A DNA stretch of 64,000 nt from Aurelia coerulea. Lineage: Eukaryota; Cnidaria; Scyphozoa; Semaeostomeae; Ulmaridae. A model generated the notes under the pieces. That model was given only the letters and a program-made list of their open reading frames with translations. It was not told the origin of the DNA and ran no database searches. Of this stretch, positions 9,424 to 19,949 are shown one piece after another (position 1 is the first letter of the stretch; each line of letters starts with the position of its first letter). The translations under genes were made by a program, and so were the position numbers. The DNA is taken from assembly GCA_039566865.1 (NCBI GenBank), contig CM076960.1, positions 11,756,501-11,820,500 on the forward strand. Direction: 5' to 3'.

Positions 9424-9639
9424 GAAATAAAGATGAAAAATGGAATGAAATTTTCAATGTAGATTTCGTAGTTTGGTGTTATATTTTGAAACGTGCATCA
9501 GTGTTTTGTGACATCACAAATACGATTATAGGCATCCTTTGAGACAATAGCAGTCTTGTCAACAAATGAGTTATGCTTGAAATTATTATCATTATTATTT
9601 ATTATTATTAAATTTTTTAATGTATTGTTAAATTCTTGA

Positions 9640-9834
9640 ACGTGTTGTGGTGCAGTGGTGTAATCCTCTGACTTTGCAGCCAGAAGAGTCAGGCGGAGTG
9701 GGTTCGATACCAAGTAGGACCCCACCACTTGAGCGTCATGACGAGGGGTCGCGGACTCGATTAGGTCTGCTCTATTTCTGCAATCCCAGCGCTTGGCGCT
9801 GAAAACGCAACTTCACCTTCACCTTCACCTTCAC
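9640..9834 (+). repeat. tRNA-derived SINE
   Basis: RNA polymerase III internal promoter boxes are visible: an A-box-like TGGTGCAGTGGT (9648-9659) and a B box GGTTCGATACC (9701-9711), about 41 bases apart. A TCTG...CAGA arm lies between them like an anticodon arm. A tRNA-unrelated body follows with GCGCTTGGCGCTG, and the 3' tail is a CTTCAC repeat (9811-9834). A SINE of this form would be mobilised by a LINE. The parent tRNA is uncertain because the loop is degenerate. Confidence 0.8.
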
Positions 9835-10675
9835 TGTTGGTATTTACGATAGCTTATATACAATAGCTAATTCAAAACAACTATCTACCGAATGTCCCAA
9901 AAAAGTTCCGACGTTTGATTGAACACAGAGGAAAAAGTAGTGAATCTGGAAGTTACATTATTCTTTTTATCTTTGATTTCCTCCTGGGCATGAGAAATGG
10001 GGACTTTCCAGTGCGCTAGAGACAGTATTAAATATTCATTTCCTTTTTGAGGGCAAATATTACATAGAGAAGAAATTTTCTCATAATAGCGCCTTTCACT
10101 CTCAGAAATATGTAGGTGTGGTTCAATTCACATCTCAGCACCTGAATTGGAATTAAAATACAACAGTAACAACAATGGAGCTTAATTTTTTCAACTGTTT
10201 GCTATCTGCAGTTAAATGACACAAATGGTGTTCAGGACATGTTGTATATGCTTCCACTTCAAGTGGCTCCTTTAATGGTCAGATCTTGTCACATTTGATA
10301 AATCTGATCATGTAAGGCAGCTTCAGATATACTCATTGGTCCATAAGTAGAATAATAGTTGCTGCTTCAACCTACTGCATGGACAATCTAATCATTGCAA
10401 AACTTTAAAATTACATTTGTAAAATGCTATTGCCCCATTCTTTCAAGTGTAATTGGACATAATTTCAGAAAGAGCTTTGTTAATATCATATAATGATATT
10501 AATTTTTGGAATTTATACCATTGTTTTATGGGAGACTATGTGAGGAAATATCTGAAGCTTTGACAAACATTAAAAAGCAGCAATTCAAAATTGATAGATA
10601 AAAATCAATGTGACCAACACAAGAAATAGTCAAGTTTTGAAGGTCTACAGGATAGTAACAATAATATACAGTATC
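9835..10675. other. Intergenic, no recognised feature
   Basis: AT-rich DNA downstream of the HECT-like gene. I find no long open frame, RNA gene or repeat with recognisable ends. It may include the 3' UTR of that gene. Confidence 0.5.
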
Positions 10676-11166
10676 TCACACACTTGTAAATGTCTTGCAG
10701 GTCTTTGCCATTAAGACAGACATGCACGTTGAAAACTGGTGGTATGTTTCAAATGACTCTGGATGTGTCAGTTGGAGGGCACACGTAGATGCAAGAACGG
10801 CAGGGTTGGCTGAAAAAAACAACTCTAATCTTCTGAAAAGGCAGCACCTTGCAACCAGTGGAAAAATTGAATAAAAATCTCCAGCTTTTTTGTGTCTGCT
10901 TCTTCCAAGAATCGCATAAGGTAATCATGGACTTTTCGATGCTCTTCGTTCAATTCTGGGGAGGAAAGTTTCTCTGCTATCACATTGAACGTTAGTTGAT
11001 CTGCTTTGTACACAAAAAGTGGCTCAAGAAGATCAGCACTTTTTGCCAACACATAAAAAAAACCAAGTATCTCCATTCCCTTTCTGATTTGTTGTAGAGC
11101 CACTATCCTTTTACCAATTACATCTTGATACACAAGAGATTGCACCATGCTGTCTTTTGTAGCACT
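10676..11166 (-). CDS. HECT-like gene, last exon with the catalytic-cysteine tail
   Basis: The acceptor ...CTCTAG precedes AGTGCTACAAAAGAC at 11166. Frame one encodes SMVQSLVYQDVIGKRIV and LLEPLFVYKADQLTF to LEIFIQF near 10870. One base later in the T run the next frame reads FSTGCKVLPFQKIRVVFF. A further +1 step near 10775 gives LASTCALQLTHPESFETY and ends KTCKTFTSV with TGA at 10678-10676. The STCAL segment aligns with the HECT catalytic-cysteine motif. Two single-base insertions would therefore remove the active-site tail from the uninterrupted product. Confidence 0.65.
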
Positions 11167-11222
11167 CTAGAAGAGGTTTAATATGAGAATAGCAAAGAAT
11201 CTAAGATAAACTATACCCCTGG

Positions 11223-11227
<5 letters not shown>

Positions 11228-11269
<42 letters not shown>

Positions 11270-12200
11270 CCAATATAAAATTTTACAAAGACGAGATTAC
11301 CTAAAACAACACTTACAAACTACTTTACTACACTACAAGGACGATGCCATGAGGAGCAGAAGACCATGACTACCCCATGGCTATAACATAGAAAACAGGT
11401 AACTAAAAACTAAATCTAAATATACAAACAAGTACTAATACATAGGGCTACGCATATACAATTTCTACTATAAATACTAGAGTTGGGTTCACATTAGATG
11501 TAGGGCAACTTCTGTGTTTTGGATGTATCAGTTTAGTGTCACCTTGGACAGACGCTAAAATTTTACTGAACTCAGGAATTAAGTGTGAGTTAAAGCTGTC
11601 GTCTGCACTATCATAACACTGAATTACCCAACATCCAATGTGAAACAGGCGTAAAACAAGTGAACAAAAAATGAAAAAAAAAAAAGAGAAAAGGACTTAG
11701 TGACTGAGTGGCGTGAAACAAACTTTTCAGATCCATTTTAATCAAACCGACCTGTTTTGCGGATGAAATCTAGTGTCAGTTCGAGTATATATTTGTTGAT
11801 TTCGTTAGACAGATCTTTATCCCCATACAATAGAATCTGAACAAGAACGTCGTTAGAGAGGCTGTTTATTTCTACAAATGGTCGTAATAATACCGAAACT
11901 CCAGCGAGAAGATCTCGTCGTTGAACATCAAATGAAGGGCAAAGCAACAAAAAGTGCTCCGTGTCCTCAATACCGTCATTCTTTGGACACATAGGGTTAA
12001 CAGTGTCCCTAAAATTGTGCTTGAATTTGTGAAAATTTAGTCTGCTGAGACCAACCCTTATTTGGGAAAGATATGAAAGGCCTATTGGGTCATGAATACC
12101 AAAGACAGGTTTTGCAGGGGGGCGAATTATTGATAGAAGCTTTGTCTTAAAGACAGCAACAGATGGTGCTAGCCTGATTTCAGGATCAAGTTTCAGGATC
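11228..12200 (-). mobile_element. 5'-truncated LINE with poly(A) tail, nested in a MITE in an intron
   Basis: Minus-strand LINE with a 40-base poly(A) tail, seen as T at 11228-11267. The 3' UTR is about 11268-11735. It encodes the C-terminal end of ORF2: GLSRLNFHKFKHNFRDTVNP, MCPKNDGIEDTEHFLLLCPS and LDFIRKTGRFD. The CPxCxxxxxTEHFLLxCP pattern is the zinc-knuckle-like end of I/L1/Nimb-type LINEs. The 9-mer CTGGGGGAC at 11219-11227 and 12201-12209 is the target-site duplication. The surrounding sequence is a G-run MITE like the one at 50.65 kb. Confidence 0.85.
11738..12130 (-). pseudogene. LINE ORF2 C-terminal fragment
   Basis: The frame is open from about 12130 to 11738 and begins in the PVFGIHDPIGLSYLSQ-like stretch. 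It contains CPKNDGIEDTEHFLLLCPSF, a CxxC...HxxxxC-type ending, and closes RKTGRFD. It is only the tail of the ORF, so it is inactive. Confidence 0.75.
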
Positions 12201-12924
12201 CTGGGGGACTAGATGGGGGCAAGACTTGCGACAGAGGGTAGGGGCCTGGATGGGTGAAGGGGGCCTGGTTTTCAGAAAGTTACCCATTTCTAATTGCCTT
12301 GTACCCACCTTTATGGTGAAGGTGGAAAATTACCCATTCTACAATGTTTTGCCAATTAATGCCATACCTACCCAGTATAAGAAAAACTCTGCTCGAATGA
12401 TTTTGGTGTATAGAAAGAAAGGCAGATAAGTTTACCAAGCCACATTTGCAACACATTTGCCCTTGAAAGATAGATGCTTATCTTTGCAATCTTTTTGCAG
12501 CAGGAAACAGTTGCACAGGAAATGATTAATTGCTAACATTAATTTGATTGAACACATCTAATTTGCGGCAGCTAAAACTTTGAGTGACATTCTTAGGTGT
12601 CAAATAGAGGTTGTGCCACATTTACTAAATTTTGAAAATCCCCCCACCCTCACTAACTAATGTCATGGAAAGTGTGAGCAAACATTTTTCATTTGTCTAC
12701 TGAAGGCAAGTTTTGTCTCAATAAAGTAATACTGTAACATTTAATGACTTTTGAAAGTTCCCCCAAAGACTTCAATAAGACTGACTGTATTATTAAGTTT
12801 TCAACATATTTTGCATCCCCTTCTATTTGGCAGATGAGAGTAATAAATTATCGTGGTTCATTTTTCACTAAATTTCACAGTAGTACAGCGCTTCTTAACA
12901 TAGAAATGTTTAAAATCTACTTAC

Positions 12925-13032
12925 AGTAAGAAGTTGAGTGAGTCCACTCTCACTCACCAGCAGCTGAAACTCATTTGCACTATTACCTTTTTGCAGGGCA
13001 CTTTCGTCTGTTTCAGAAGTTGGTCCAAAAAT
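12925..13032 (-). CDS. HECT-like gene, internal exon of 36 codons
   Basis: A pyrimidine-rich acceptor ending TTTAACAG precedes 13032, and the donor GTAAGT follows 12925. The 108 bases translate without stop as IFGPTSETDES..., ending SGLTQLLT. The exon length is a multiple of three. It keeps phase 0 with both neighbours (the exon ending at 14085 and the one beginning at 11166). Position and pattern fit the linker between the HECT N-lobe parts in this protein type. Confidence 0.65.
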
Positions 13033-13139
13033 CTGTTAAAGAAGGCAATAGTATTGAAAATAAAGTGATATTGAGTATAAAATAGCCTGTGTTCATTCAG
13101 TATGTGCTGTATGTACATTAAGCAATTTTGAGTTTGCAG

Positions 13140-14040
13140 CACAGGCACATTAACATGGACAAGACAACTTACTGTAAGAATTTAATAATTTAATATCATA
13201 AATATTAATGATATGATATATAATTCACTAGAATTTTCAGAACTCTTCACATAAAAAGAATTCTGAAGCAAAATGAATGACTGTCGCGTTTTTTAGCAGG
13301 AATTTGTAAGTTACAGTAAGAAACTACATAAATATATTCCCAAGAATTCTTCGGAATTCATTTATGCATCAAGACTACATCAAAATAAAATAATTTTGGA
13401 CGATCAAACTTTCAGACAGATTTTTATTAAAAAGTTTGATTGTCCAAAACCTGGTGATATCGGGCATTTTTTGTCCAAAAGTTTGCATCAAAATAGAAAC
13501 AACATGAATTCTCCCATGTGGTGATGGAGGCGCAGTACCTCTTCCTTTCAATGTGAGAGCTGCTTTCAAAACTATTTCCTTTGTCAAAATGTTTTCTGAT
13601 CACATTTAGTTGAAGTTGCACATAATTAAATAACGGAAAATCGCAACTAGTCTTAAAATATATTTTGGTATCAAGCAAAAATTGTCTGTGTGAAAGTCTT
13701 TGTGTCAAAAATTGTTGAAAAAGCACCTGAAAGTTTTTTGTCCGAAGTTGTTTTTCGGAAACGTTTCCATCCAAAATTTTCTATGGTGATGTAAACCAAA
13801 TTCTTTTCAGGTTGTGAACAATATGATTTTGATGTACACAGTCTGTACTGTAGGATAAAATCCACTAATGCTCGCCATAGAACTTGTAGTCACATGGAAA
13901 TATTTGAAGGGCAACTTTCCTAAATGGGCCAAAGACAGCAGGAGGGAATTGCTTAATTTTCAAAACTTGATCAATTCTAACCTGCAGTCTATGGCCCATT
14001 TAGTAAAGTGCTGCTGAAAAACAAATTTGTTACAACCATT
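13140..14040. other. Intron of the HECT-like gene, probable old repeat
   Basis: The intron runs from 14084 to 13033. Overlapping minus-strand frames at 13375-13865 are open but share no recognised motif. The sequence TTTTTGTCCAAAAG and similar words recur, suggesting an old DNA repeat. I see no conserved exon here. Confidence 0.4.
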
Positions 14041-14084
14041 TGTGAGGTGATAAATTAAATAAAAACTTTGATGCCAAGACATAC

Positions 14085-15689
14085 CAATTTCATGTAGCCT
14101 TTCAGCGTAGGATTTGTAGCATCTTCCACACTCAAACATATGATTGCTTCTGTCAGATCACCAGTGACAAAGTACTTGAATACACCAAGTGATAAACAGG
14201 CTGGACCAACACCAACTTGTACTATGCTATGGGCAAAGATCTTTCCCACAAGTTCCAAAACACCAGATAACACTGTGCCAGCATTGTGTACAGGCAATTT
14301 CCTCGAGTCGGCACCTTCAAATAGGGATGGCAAGTCACCACCTCCTTTGGCAGAAAACATCAGAGTAGAATTGACGCAAAACTCCATCTGTGTCGATAGC
14401 TGCTTGACCTTTGTACTGAAATGCCAATTTTATGTTGGGTTGAAAATCACTTGACTTGTAGTAAGCCAATGCCTCTTCAAGTGCATTGTCAGGAGAAACT
14501 CTGAGACACTCCTTCATGTCACCAAGCTTGCTCTTGACGTATGTCAGTGCAGATTCCAGGGAATCAAATTTTGTGTCATCCTTTTCATTCTGTTTATCTA
14601 AAAGCTCATGAACCAGATTGGTTAAATCTGTGACATGTTCTGTAGCATTTTGTGAGCTAGCAGTACTACTTCCTGGGATTGCTATCAAGTCAGCAGATAA
14701 AGTTTGCTGATCAACACCATTTTGCCTATCTGTGGCAGAATTTAATGAAGAACTTGCATCAGTATCATTACTGATGATAGTTGTGATCTCTTGAGCAGAA
14801 TCTCCAGTTGATGTCAAGATACTTGGTCTTCCAGTTTCAATGCTGCTGGTGCTCTGGCCTGTAGTAGAGGGTTGAGGGGAACCAGCATTATCATCATCAT
14901 CACTGTCATCTTTGACATATGACAGTAGAACATTGAGGCGGCAATAAAGTTTTCCCTGACCACATAGTCCTCTCAGAGCTGCGAAATTCCAATCAAAGTT
15001 CATATCAGTGACAGGAGTTGAAATTCTGTTTCTCTCTCGTTTTACGTAGTCATAGTTTCCACTGTTTATGAGAGGGTATTTTATCCTGAACAGTGAGGTG
15101 ATCTTTTCCTTGATCTCCACAGCTTTATCTTCCTGATTCAAACTGACGAATCCTTTCAGGAGTACCATATCATCCTCCAAGATGTACTCATCGTTTTCTT
15201 CCTCTACTGAGACGAATCCAATCAGCCGTATACAGACTTGGATGGGGCTGCCTTCTTTGCTGCCTTGTTTGGTTTGCATCTCCATGGGTGCCCTGGCTGT
15301 GCTTTGCGTTTTTGGTGAAATGCAGCTTGATTCTGGTGCGGAGGTCTTGGAAGTGATGACCTTCCCTGCCCTTGTTCGCCTGCACGGCCAATGTGTGCAG
15401 GTTGCTGTTGACTATTAGGCCCAGGCCTAGGCCTATTGATACGTGATTCCTCTACAATTGAGGAACTGCCAGGAATACTGAGGTCTTCAATTGAATTCCT
15501 ATTCCTTGCAGCGCCTCTAATCAAGCTTTGGGTTCTTTGAAACACGGTTTGGGGGCTCATGCGTGCAGTATCAGCCCTGCTGGCAGCAAGCTCTTCCCGA
15601 ACAATTTGTCTTAGACATGCGTCTTCCTCAGCCATCTTGCTCAGTGTGCTGCGGAAAAGGCGCGGAAAATCCCAGCCTTGTTCGTTCAC
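14085..15689 (-). CDS. HECT-like gene, large 5' exon
   Basis: The ATG at 15689 opens MNEQGWDFPRLF. A second ATG at 15635 (MAEEDACLRQIVREELA) is equally plausible. One frame runs to about 15260, the next from there to about 14345, and a third to the donor at 14085, where codons G-Y-M-K-L are followed by GTATGT. The middle frame holds the block VCIRLIGFVSVEEENDEYI to CGQGKLYCRLN and the acidic linker SDDDDN. The HECT N-lobe begins at its end and continues in the third frame. Because each frame picks up conserved sequence where the other stops, I read this as one exon with two indels, not three genes. Confidence 0.7.
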
Positions 15690-15699
15690 GTGCTTAGGG

Positions 15700-16085
15700 G
15701 GATTCCGGGAACTTAATCCGGATTTAATCCGGGAACTTTTTCCTTGAATGTTTTCTTCCAGGATCCGGGAACTTTTCCCTTGAATGTTTTTCGAGAGGAT
15801 CCGGGAACTTTTCCCTTGAATGCTTTTTTAAGGGGATCCGGGAAATTTTTCTTGAAACGAAAAACTGGTTGGTTGGATGTGCATGCATACCTTGAACATG
15901 CAAGGATAAATCCCCTTGAATGTGGATGAATAAGAATCTTGAATATGAATTGTTTTGTTGAATGTGAATAATACCTTGAATAAAAATGATTTCGTTGAAG
16001 GTGAATGATATTCTATCATTGAATGTGAATGAAAATTACCCTTGAATATGAATGAGTTTGTTGAATGTGCATCAATGAGCCGTGG
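15700..16085. repeat. Degenerate short tandem repeats upstream of the HECT-like gene
   Basis: From 15700 to about 15860 a unit of roughly 35-45 bases with ATCCGGGAACTTTTCCCTTG recurs about four times. From about 15890 to 16085 the units shorten to TTGAATGTGAATGA-like words. The word CTTGAA occurs throughout. The array lies directly 5' of the gene on the minus strand, so it would fall in its promoter or 5' UTR. Confidence 0.75.
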
Positions 16086-16289
16086 TTGAATTTTGCTACA
16101 AAGACCAACCATATATGGAGGTCTGGGTGGAAGAAAGGCTGCTCCTGAAAAAGCTTTTGTACCCACGCATAGTTGAAAATAAATCTTTTTTCCGCTGTCC
16201 TTACCGATTTGTTCAGTATGTATTTAATTGCTCCCAAAACCGATTTGTTCAGTGTTTATTGATCAGTGACAGACTTTAACCCTAATCCA

Positions 16290-16985
16290 TATGGGCTTTT
16301 TTCGAGCTACCCCCCCCCTCTAAAAACAACCTTAGACTTATCAGAATTCAATACAACTTGGCACAGTTATAGAACAGGCAATTGTTAGCTTGTAGCGTAA
16401 TGTAGGTGTGGTTTCCACGCCTTGTGACGTCACAGTGACGTCACGAAGCTGACAATCTATAAAAATCAGGCTTCCAAGTTGAATTCAAGTTTAATGAAGA
16501 TTTTGCATGAACTTTATGCAGTTTTTGGTTCAGTTTGTCAACATATATTGTGGTAAAATATTATTTTATTGAAAATAACGATTTTGGAGTGACATTTTGG
16601 CAGAAATTAGCCGATTCTTATGACGGTTTTTGTGAGATTAATTTATTCTATGTAAAAAGAGCCCAAAAGAACCTGCACAATGGTGATTATCTATAAAAAA
16701 TGTATCATTGTAGTGTTTTTCAAGGAAAGAGTTCGAAAAAACTTTTAAAAATTGCTAATTAGTCCAAAATGGCGGCCAAAATGACGTATTATCAAAATAT
16801 GCTGACATCATCAAATTCCAGAAATTCCGATATCAAATTGACGCCCTTTGTTTGCTGATTCATTTGCTGTATAATACTTCATAATTCGATCAAATAATTC
16901 CATTGAAATCATCGAAAAAACTGATTTTGCTGCTACCTCCTTCCAAATATGGGCATGTCACGTGACCTGTGAGTCCTATTGTTCC
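16290..16985. other. Intergenic, no recognised feature
   Basis: AT-rich DNA with two TGACGTCA-type words near 16425-16443 and an AAAATGGCGGCCAAAATGACG block near 16760. I find no coding sequence. The region ends where the duplicated block starts. Confidence 0.45.
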
Positions 16986-16989
16986 AACA

Positions 16990-17575
16990 TTTTTATGTTT
17001 GAAGAATGAAAACATTATGCAGGGGCTTTTCCTCCAACCGGAAGGAATACACCTATATAGACCTATATAGACATATAGACATATAGACATATAGACATAT
17101 AGACATATAGGTACATAGGAATCAGGAATGTTGTAACAATGGACATTATTTTTGCACACAATCGAAACAATCAGCGAATCATCTGAGGTATTTTTAGGCA
17201 TTGTTAATGTATACAATCAAAACAATTCTGATATATTTGGGCCAACAATGAACTTTGGCGAAGTTGCCAATTCACATTTCCTCATTAAGGCTGATCACTA
17301 CTTGCTCCTAACATTAATCCAGCTGCCAACTCATTACAAGGCAATTTTCAAAATTTGACCTCTTTGACCTGGCACACTGCCCTTACTGTTTGAAATCTTC
17401 TATATGGATAACTGTTGCCAAGGGAACCAACAAACCCATATAATACTATCAAGAAACAAATGTGGCACTGTTATAGTGGCAACTCTTGTCAGGATAAAGT
17501 AAACAATTTGTCAGTATTGGCGGCCATCCTTTAGTTTTACTCTGGGCAGTAGGAAGCATTGTAACTTGGAGGGGC
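16990..17575. repeat. Duplicated block, copy A
   Basis: Begins TTTATGTTTGAAGAATGAAA and runs to about GGAGGGGCACGCC. It is highly similar to 18063-18612 in the same orientation. It contains a minisatellite of ATATAGACAT (17051-17111) that is collapsed in copy B. Non-coding. Confidence 0.85.
17051..17118. repeat. 10-bp minisatellite ATATAGACAT
   Basis: Five to six imperfect copies of ATATAGACAT. Copy B of the enclosing duplication has only a remnant (ACCTACCTACATAGG), so the array expanded or contracted after duplication. Confidence 0.85.
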
Positions 17576-18062
17576 ACGCCCAAGAATGGCACTGTAATAT
17601 ACAACAGATTTTTGACGGGAAAAATGTGATATATAGAAGAAAATAGTACGAGTGCTGATAGATATCCGATTTCCTTCACAATGAAATAAAGTGAGAAGTA
17701 AACATAACCAAATCACGAAGTATATAATAACAAAATTAAACAACTTTCTGCCCGCATTGGTCTTTAAAAGGGGCACATCCTGAGACAAGAAGGGCACCTT
17801 TTGGTCTGTTGCAAAATCTTGGGGGCACGTGCCACCAGTGCCTCCGTTTCCCTACGTCTTTGGACTCTCGCTACATCTAATGTAATAGTTTTGATGCATA
17901 TCAAGAAATCTGGTCTGCTTCATCAAGTGGGCTCGTTATTAGGCTACAGCCATTTCGATATGAACTAAATCGTGCATTGCAATTACAAATAGATATTCTA
18001 TTGCTTTGAGGCACGCTATGTGCATGATCTCATTCTTCAAACATGGCTAATGGGGGCCTTTA

Positions 18063-18612
18063 ATTATGTTTGAAGAATGAAAACATTATGCAGGGGCTTT
18101 TGCTCCAATCGGAAGGAATACACCTACCTACATAGGTACATAGGAATCAGGAATGTTGTAACAATGGGCATTATTTATGCACACAATCGAAACAATCAGC
18201 GAAGCATTTGAGATATTCACAGACAGTGTTAATGTATACAATCAAAACAATTCAGATATATTTGGGCTAACAATCAAATTTGGCGTAGTTGCCAATTGAT
18301 ATTTCCTCATTAAAGCTAATTACTACTTGCTCCTAACATTAATCCAGCTGCCAACTCATTACAAGGCAATCTTTAAAATTTGACCTCTTTGACCTGGCAC
18401 ACTGCCCTTACTGTTCGAAATCTTCAATATCAATAACTGTAAGCAAGGAAACCTACCTACCAATAAAACACAATAAAGAAACAAGTGTGACACTGTTGTA
18501 GTGGCAATTCTTGTCTGGATACAGTAAACACATATTGTCAATATCGTCGGCTATCCTTTAGTTTCACTCAGGGAAGTAGGAAGTCTCTTAAACATGGAGG
18601 GGCACGGCATTT
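18063..18612. repeat. Duplicated block, copy B
   Basis: Same orientation as copy A and about 1.07 kb away. Long shared stretches include the segments around CATTAATCCAGCTGCC and TTTGACCTGGCACACTG. Differences are scattered substitutions and short indels, so the duplication is not recent. Confidence 0.85.
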
Positions 18613-18825
18613 CAGTGGCACTTTTTTTTCTCGTAAGAAGGGCACTTTAATTCTACCAAAATGTGGCTAATAAGTAATTAGTAAAAGTCAGGGAGGCTGG
18701 GGGACATAGCAAATGTCGTTTAAAAACTCGGCAAATAAAACCTTGAGGGGGGTGGAATCCACCCCCCCACCCATGTGGATTAGGGTTAAGTGTTGGAAAG
18801 GCTAAAGGAATTAAGATTTTTTGTA

Positions 18826-19119
18826 CAGGGTGTCCCAAAAAAACGCAACAGATTTGAAAAATTCTAATGTAAAATGTTTGATATCAATTATCCGACAATT
18901 AATTTTATTCAAATCTGCAAGGATTAGATTAATTTTTGATATATTTTCCAGAATTTTTGGCGACTTGATTGTATCGTTAAAAATCAGCAAACTTCAAACT
19001 TGTCCTTAAGTCAAAACCAGTACTGTTGCATCAGCAATTGTAAATCATTATGTCAAATTCTAAAACATGAAAATTTCTGCAATTGGAAAGCATTGCTGGC
19101 AAACACGCTAACACACAAT
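18826..19119. mobile_element. Orphan end of a CAGGGTGTCCC MITE
   Basis: TA followed by CAGGGTGTCCCAAAAAA (from 18826) matches the ends of the palindromic MITEs at 24.2-25.0 and 27.1-27.7 kb. No matching right end is visible before the next element at 19124, so this is probably a deleted or very diverged copy. Confidence 0.5.
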
Positions 19120-19778
19120 TTAACCCTATTTTAACCGGGGGGGGGGGGCGTTTCTTGCCCCCCGGTCGGATTTTTTTTAAATAGCTCCAAAACTATGCTA
19201 CATACAATGCTGAAACGTCTTGACTTTTCTTAAAATTTAGTTGGCAATCAGACAATCAGAAAATAAAAATTTTAAGACCTATTGTTCGACCATGTGACCA
19301 CCACATGCCCATATTTGGAGAGTGGTCACAATCTCGACAATATATATACCATTCGATTCGTCTCAATAAGTGCTTTCATTTGATATATAATGTATTCATA
19401 TTTGCTGACATCAGCACTTTATTATTTCTATGACGTCATCAATCTTTATGACGTCATATTCCTGATGAATGAGTAATTTTTGCATTCAAAACTGATGGAA
19501 TTACCTCAAATATCGATGAAGGTACTTGGTTTCATCAATAATATGCAAAATTAATGGTTTTAAATCATAATTATTGAGCAAACAATTTTGTATCGAATCA
19601 AATTTTCATTATTTAATTAGTTTATTTATTAGAAACCACAAATATCCGTATGAAACCATATGAAACTACGAATTAATGGTGTCAAGCAGGTATTTGGATG
19701 GTTTTTTGCCAATGTTATCAAGCTATTTGCTAATAATTGGTCCTTTTTTGCAAATAGCTCGATTTTCACAAAATTATA

Positions 19779-19946
19779 CATACATACATAAATACATACA
19801 GTTTGGATATACATACATGCATACATACATACATACATACATACATACATACATACATACATACATACATACATACATACATACATACATACATACATAC
19901 ATACATACATACATACATACATACATACATACATACATACATACAT
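19779..19946. repeat. Long ATAC microsatellite
   Basis: About 40 copies of ATAC/CATA. Open frames here (poly YIHT on plus, MYVC on minus) are artefacts of the repeat. It lies at the junction of the MITE and the inserted LINE fragment. Confidence 0.95.
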
Positions 19947-19949
19947 GGT

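Larger units (their letters stand above)
7085..9425 (-). mobile_element. 5'-truncated LINE on the minus strand, carrying two DNA-element insertions
   Basis: Read on the minus strand the LINE runs 9425-9260, 8920-8606 and 7665-7085. It encodes the C-terminal part of an RT: SFGIGDSPVEVIEKTKYLG, then SRAIGFLKYAKKMLP and HFRYCCSVWRSCGE, then LNGLAPTYLSNIF and SFSYRGVNLWNSL. The 3' UTR ends in AAATGAAATGAAATG-type repeats near 7085. A G-run MITE (8927-9259) and a piggyBac-type element (7666-8605) interrupt it. The protein frame continues across the second insertion once it and one TTAA are left out, so the LINE is older than both. The clade is probably jockey/CR1/L2-like. Confidence 0.85.
11205..12425. 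mobile_element. G-run MITE copy 2, split by the LINE
   Basis: Sequence on both sides of the LINE (CCCCTGGGGGAC, then TAGATGGGGGCAAG and GGTTTTCAGAAAGTTACCC) matches the copy at 50653-50943, which has GGTTTTCAGAAAGCTAC at the same place. The exact ends are not clear. It lies in the intron between the second and third HECT exons. Confidence 0.55.
10676..15689 (-). pseudogene. HECT-domain E3 ubiquitin ligase-like gene with frameshifts
   Basis: Minus-strand gene with at least three coding exons: 15689(or 15635)-14085, 13032-12925 and 11166-10676. The N-terminal part is Gln/Arg/Pro-rich and low complexity. The middle has a conserved block ending AALRGLCGQGKLYCRLN, then an acidic Ser/Thr-rich linker. 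The HECT domain starts near AFQYKGQAAIDTDGVLRQFY and continues with LPSLFEGADSRKLPV and FAHSIVQVGVGPACLSLGVF. HECT ligases accept ubiquitin on a C-terminal cysteine and pass it to substrates. Frame changes lie near 15260, 14345, 10865 and 10775. Two of these hide the catalytic tail. The splice sites (GTATGT at 14084-14079, GTAAGT after 12925) are good and all the intron phases I could determine are 0. It is either a recent pseudogene or a real gene with assembly indels. Confidence 0.8.

Noticed and set aside
14140..14454. Plus-strand frame opposite the HECT domain
   Set aside because: Shadow of the minus-strand coding exon, which has the conserved motifs.
17051..17118. Possible CRISPR-like array
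   Set aside because: Units are contiguous 10-mers without spacers, a plain minisatellite; the genome is eukaryotic.
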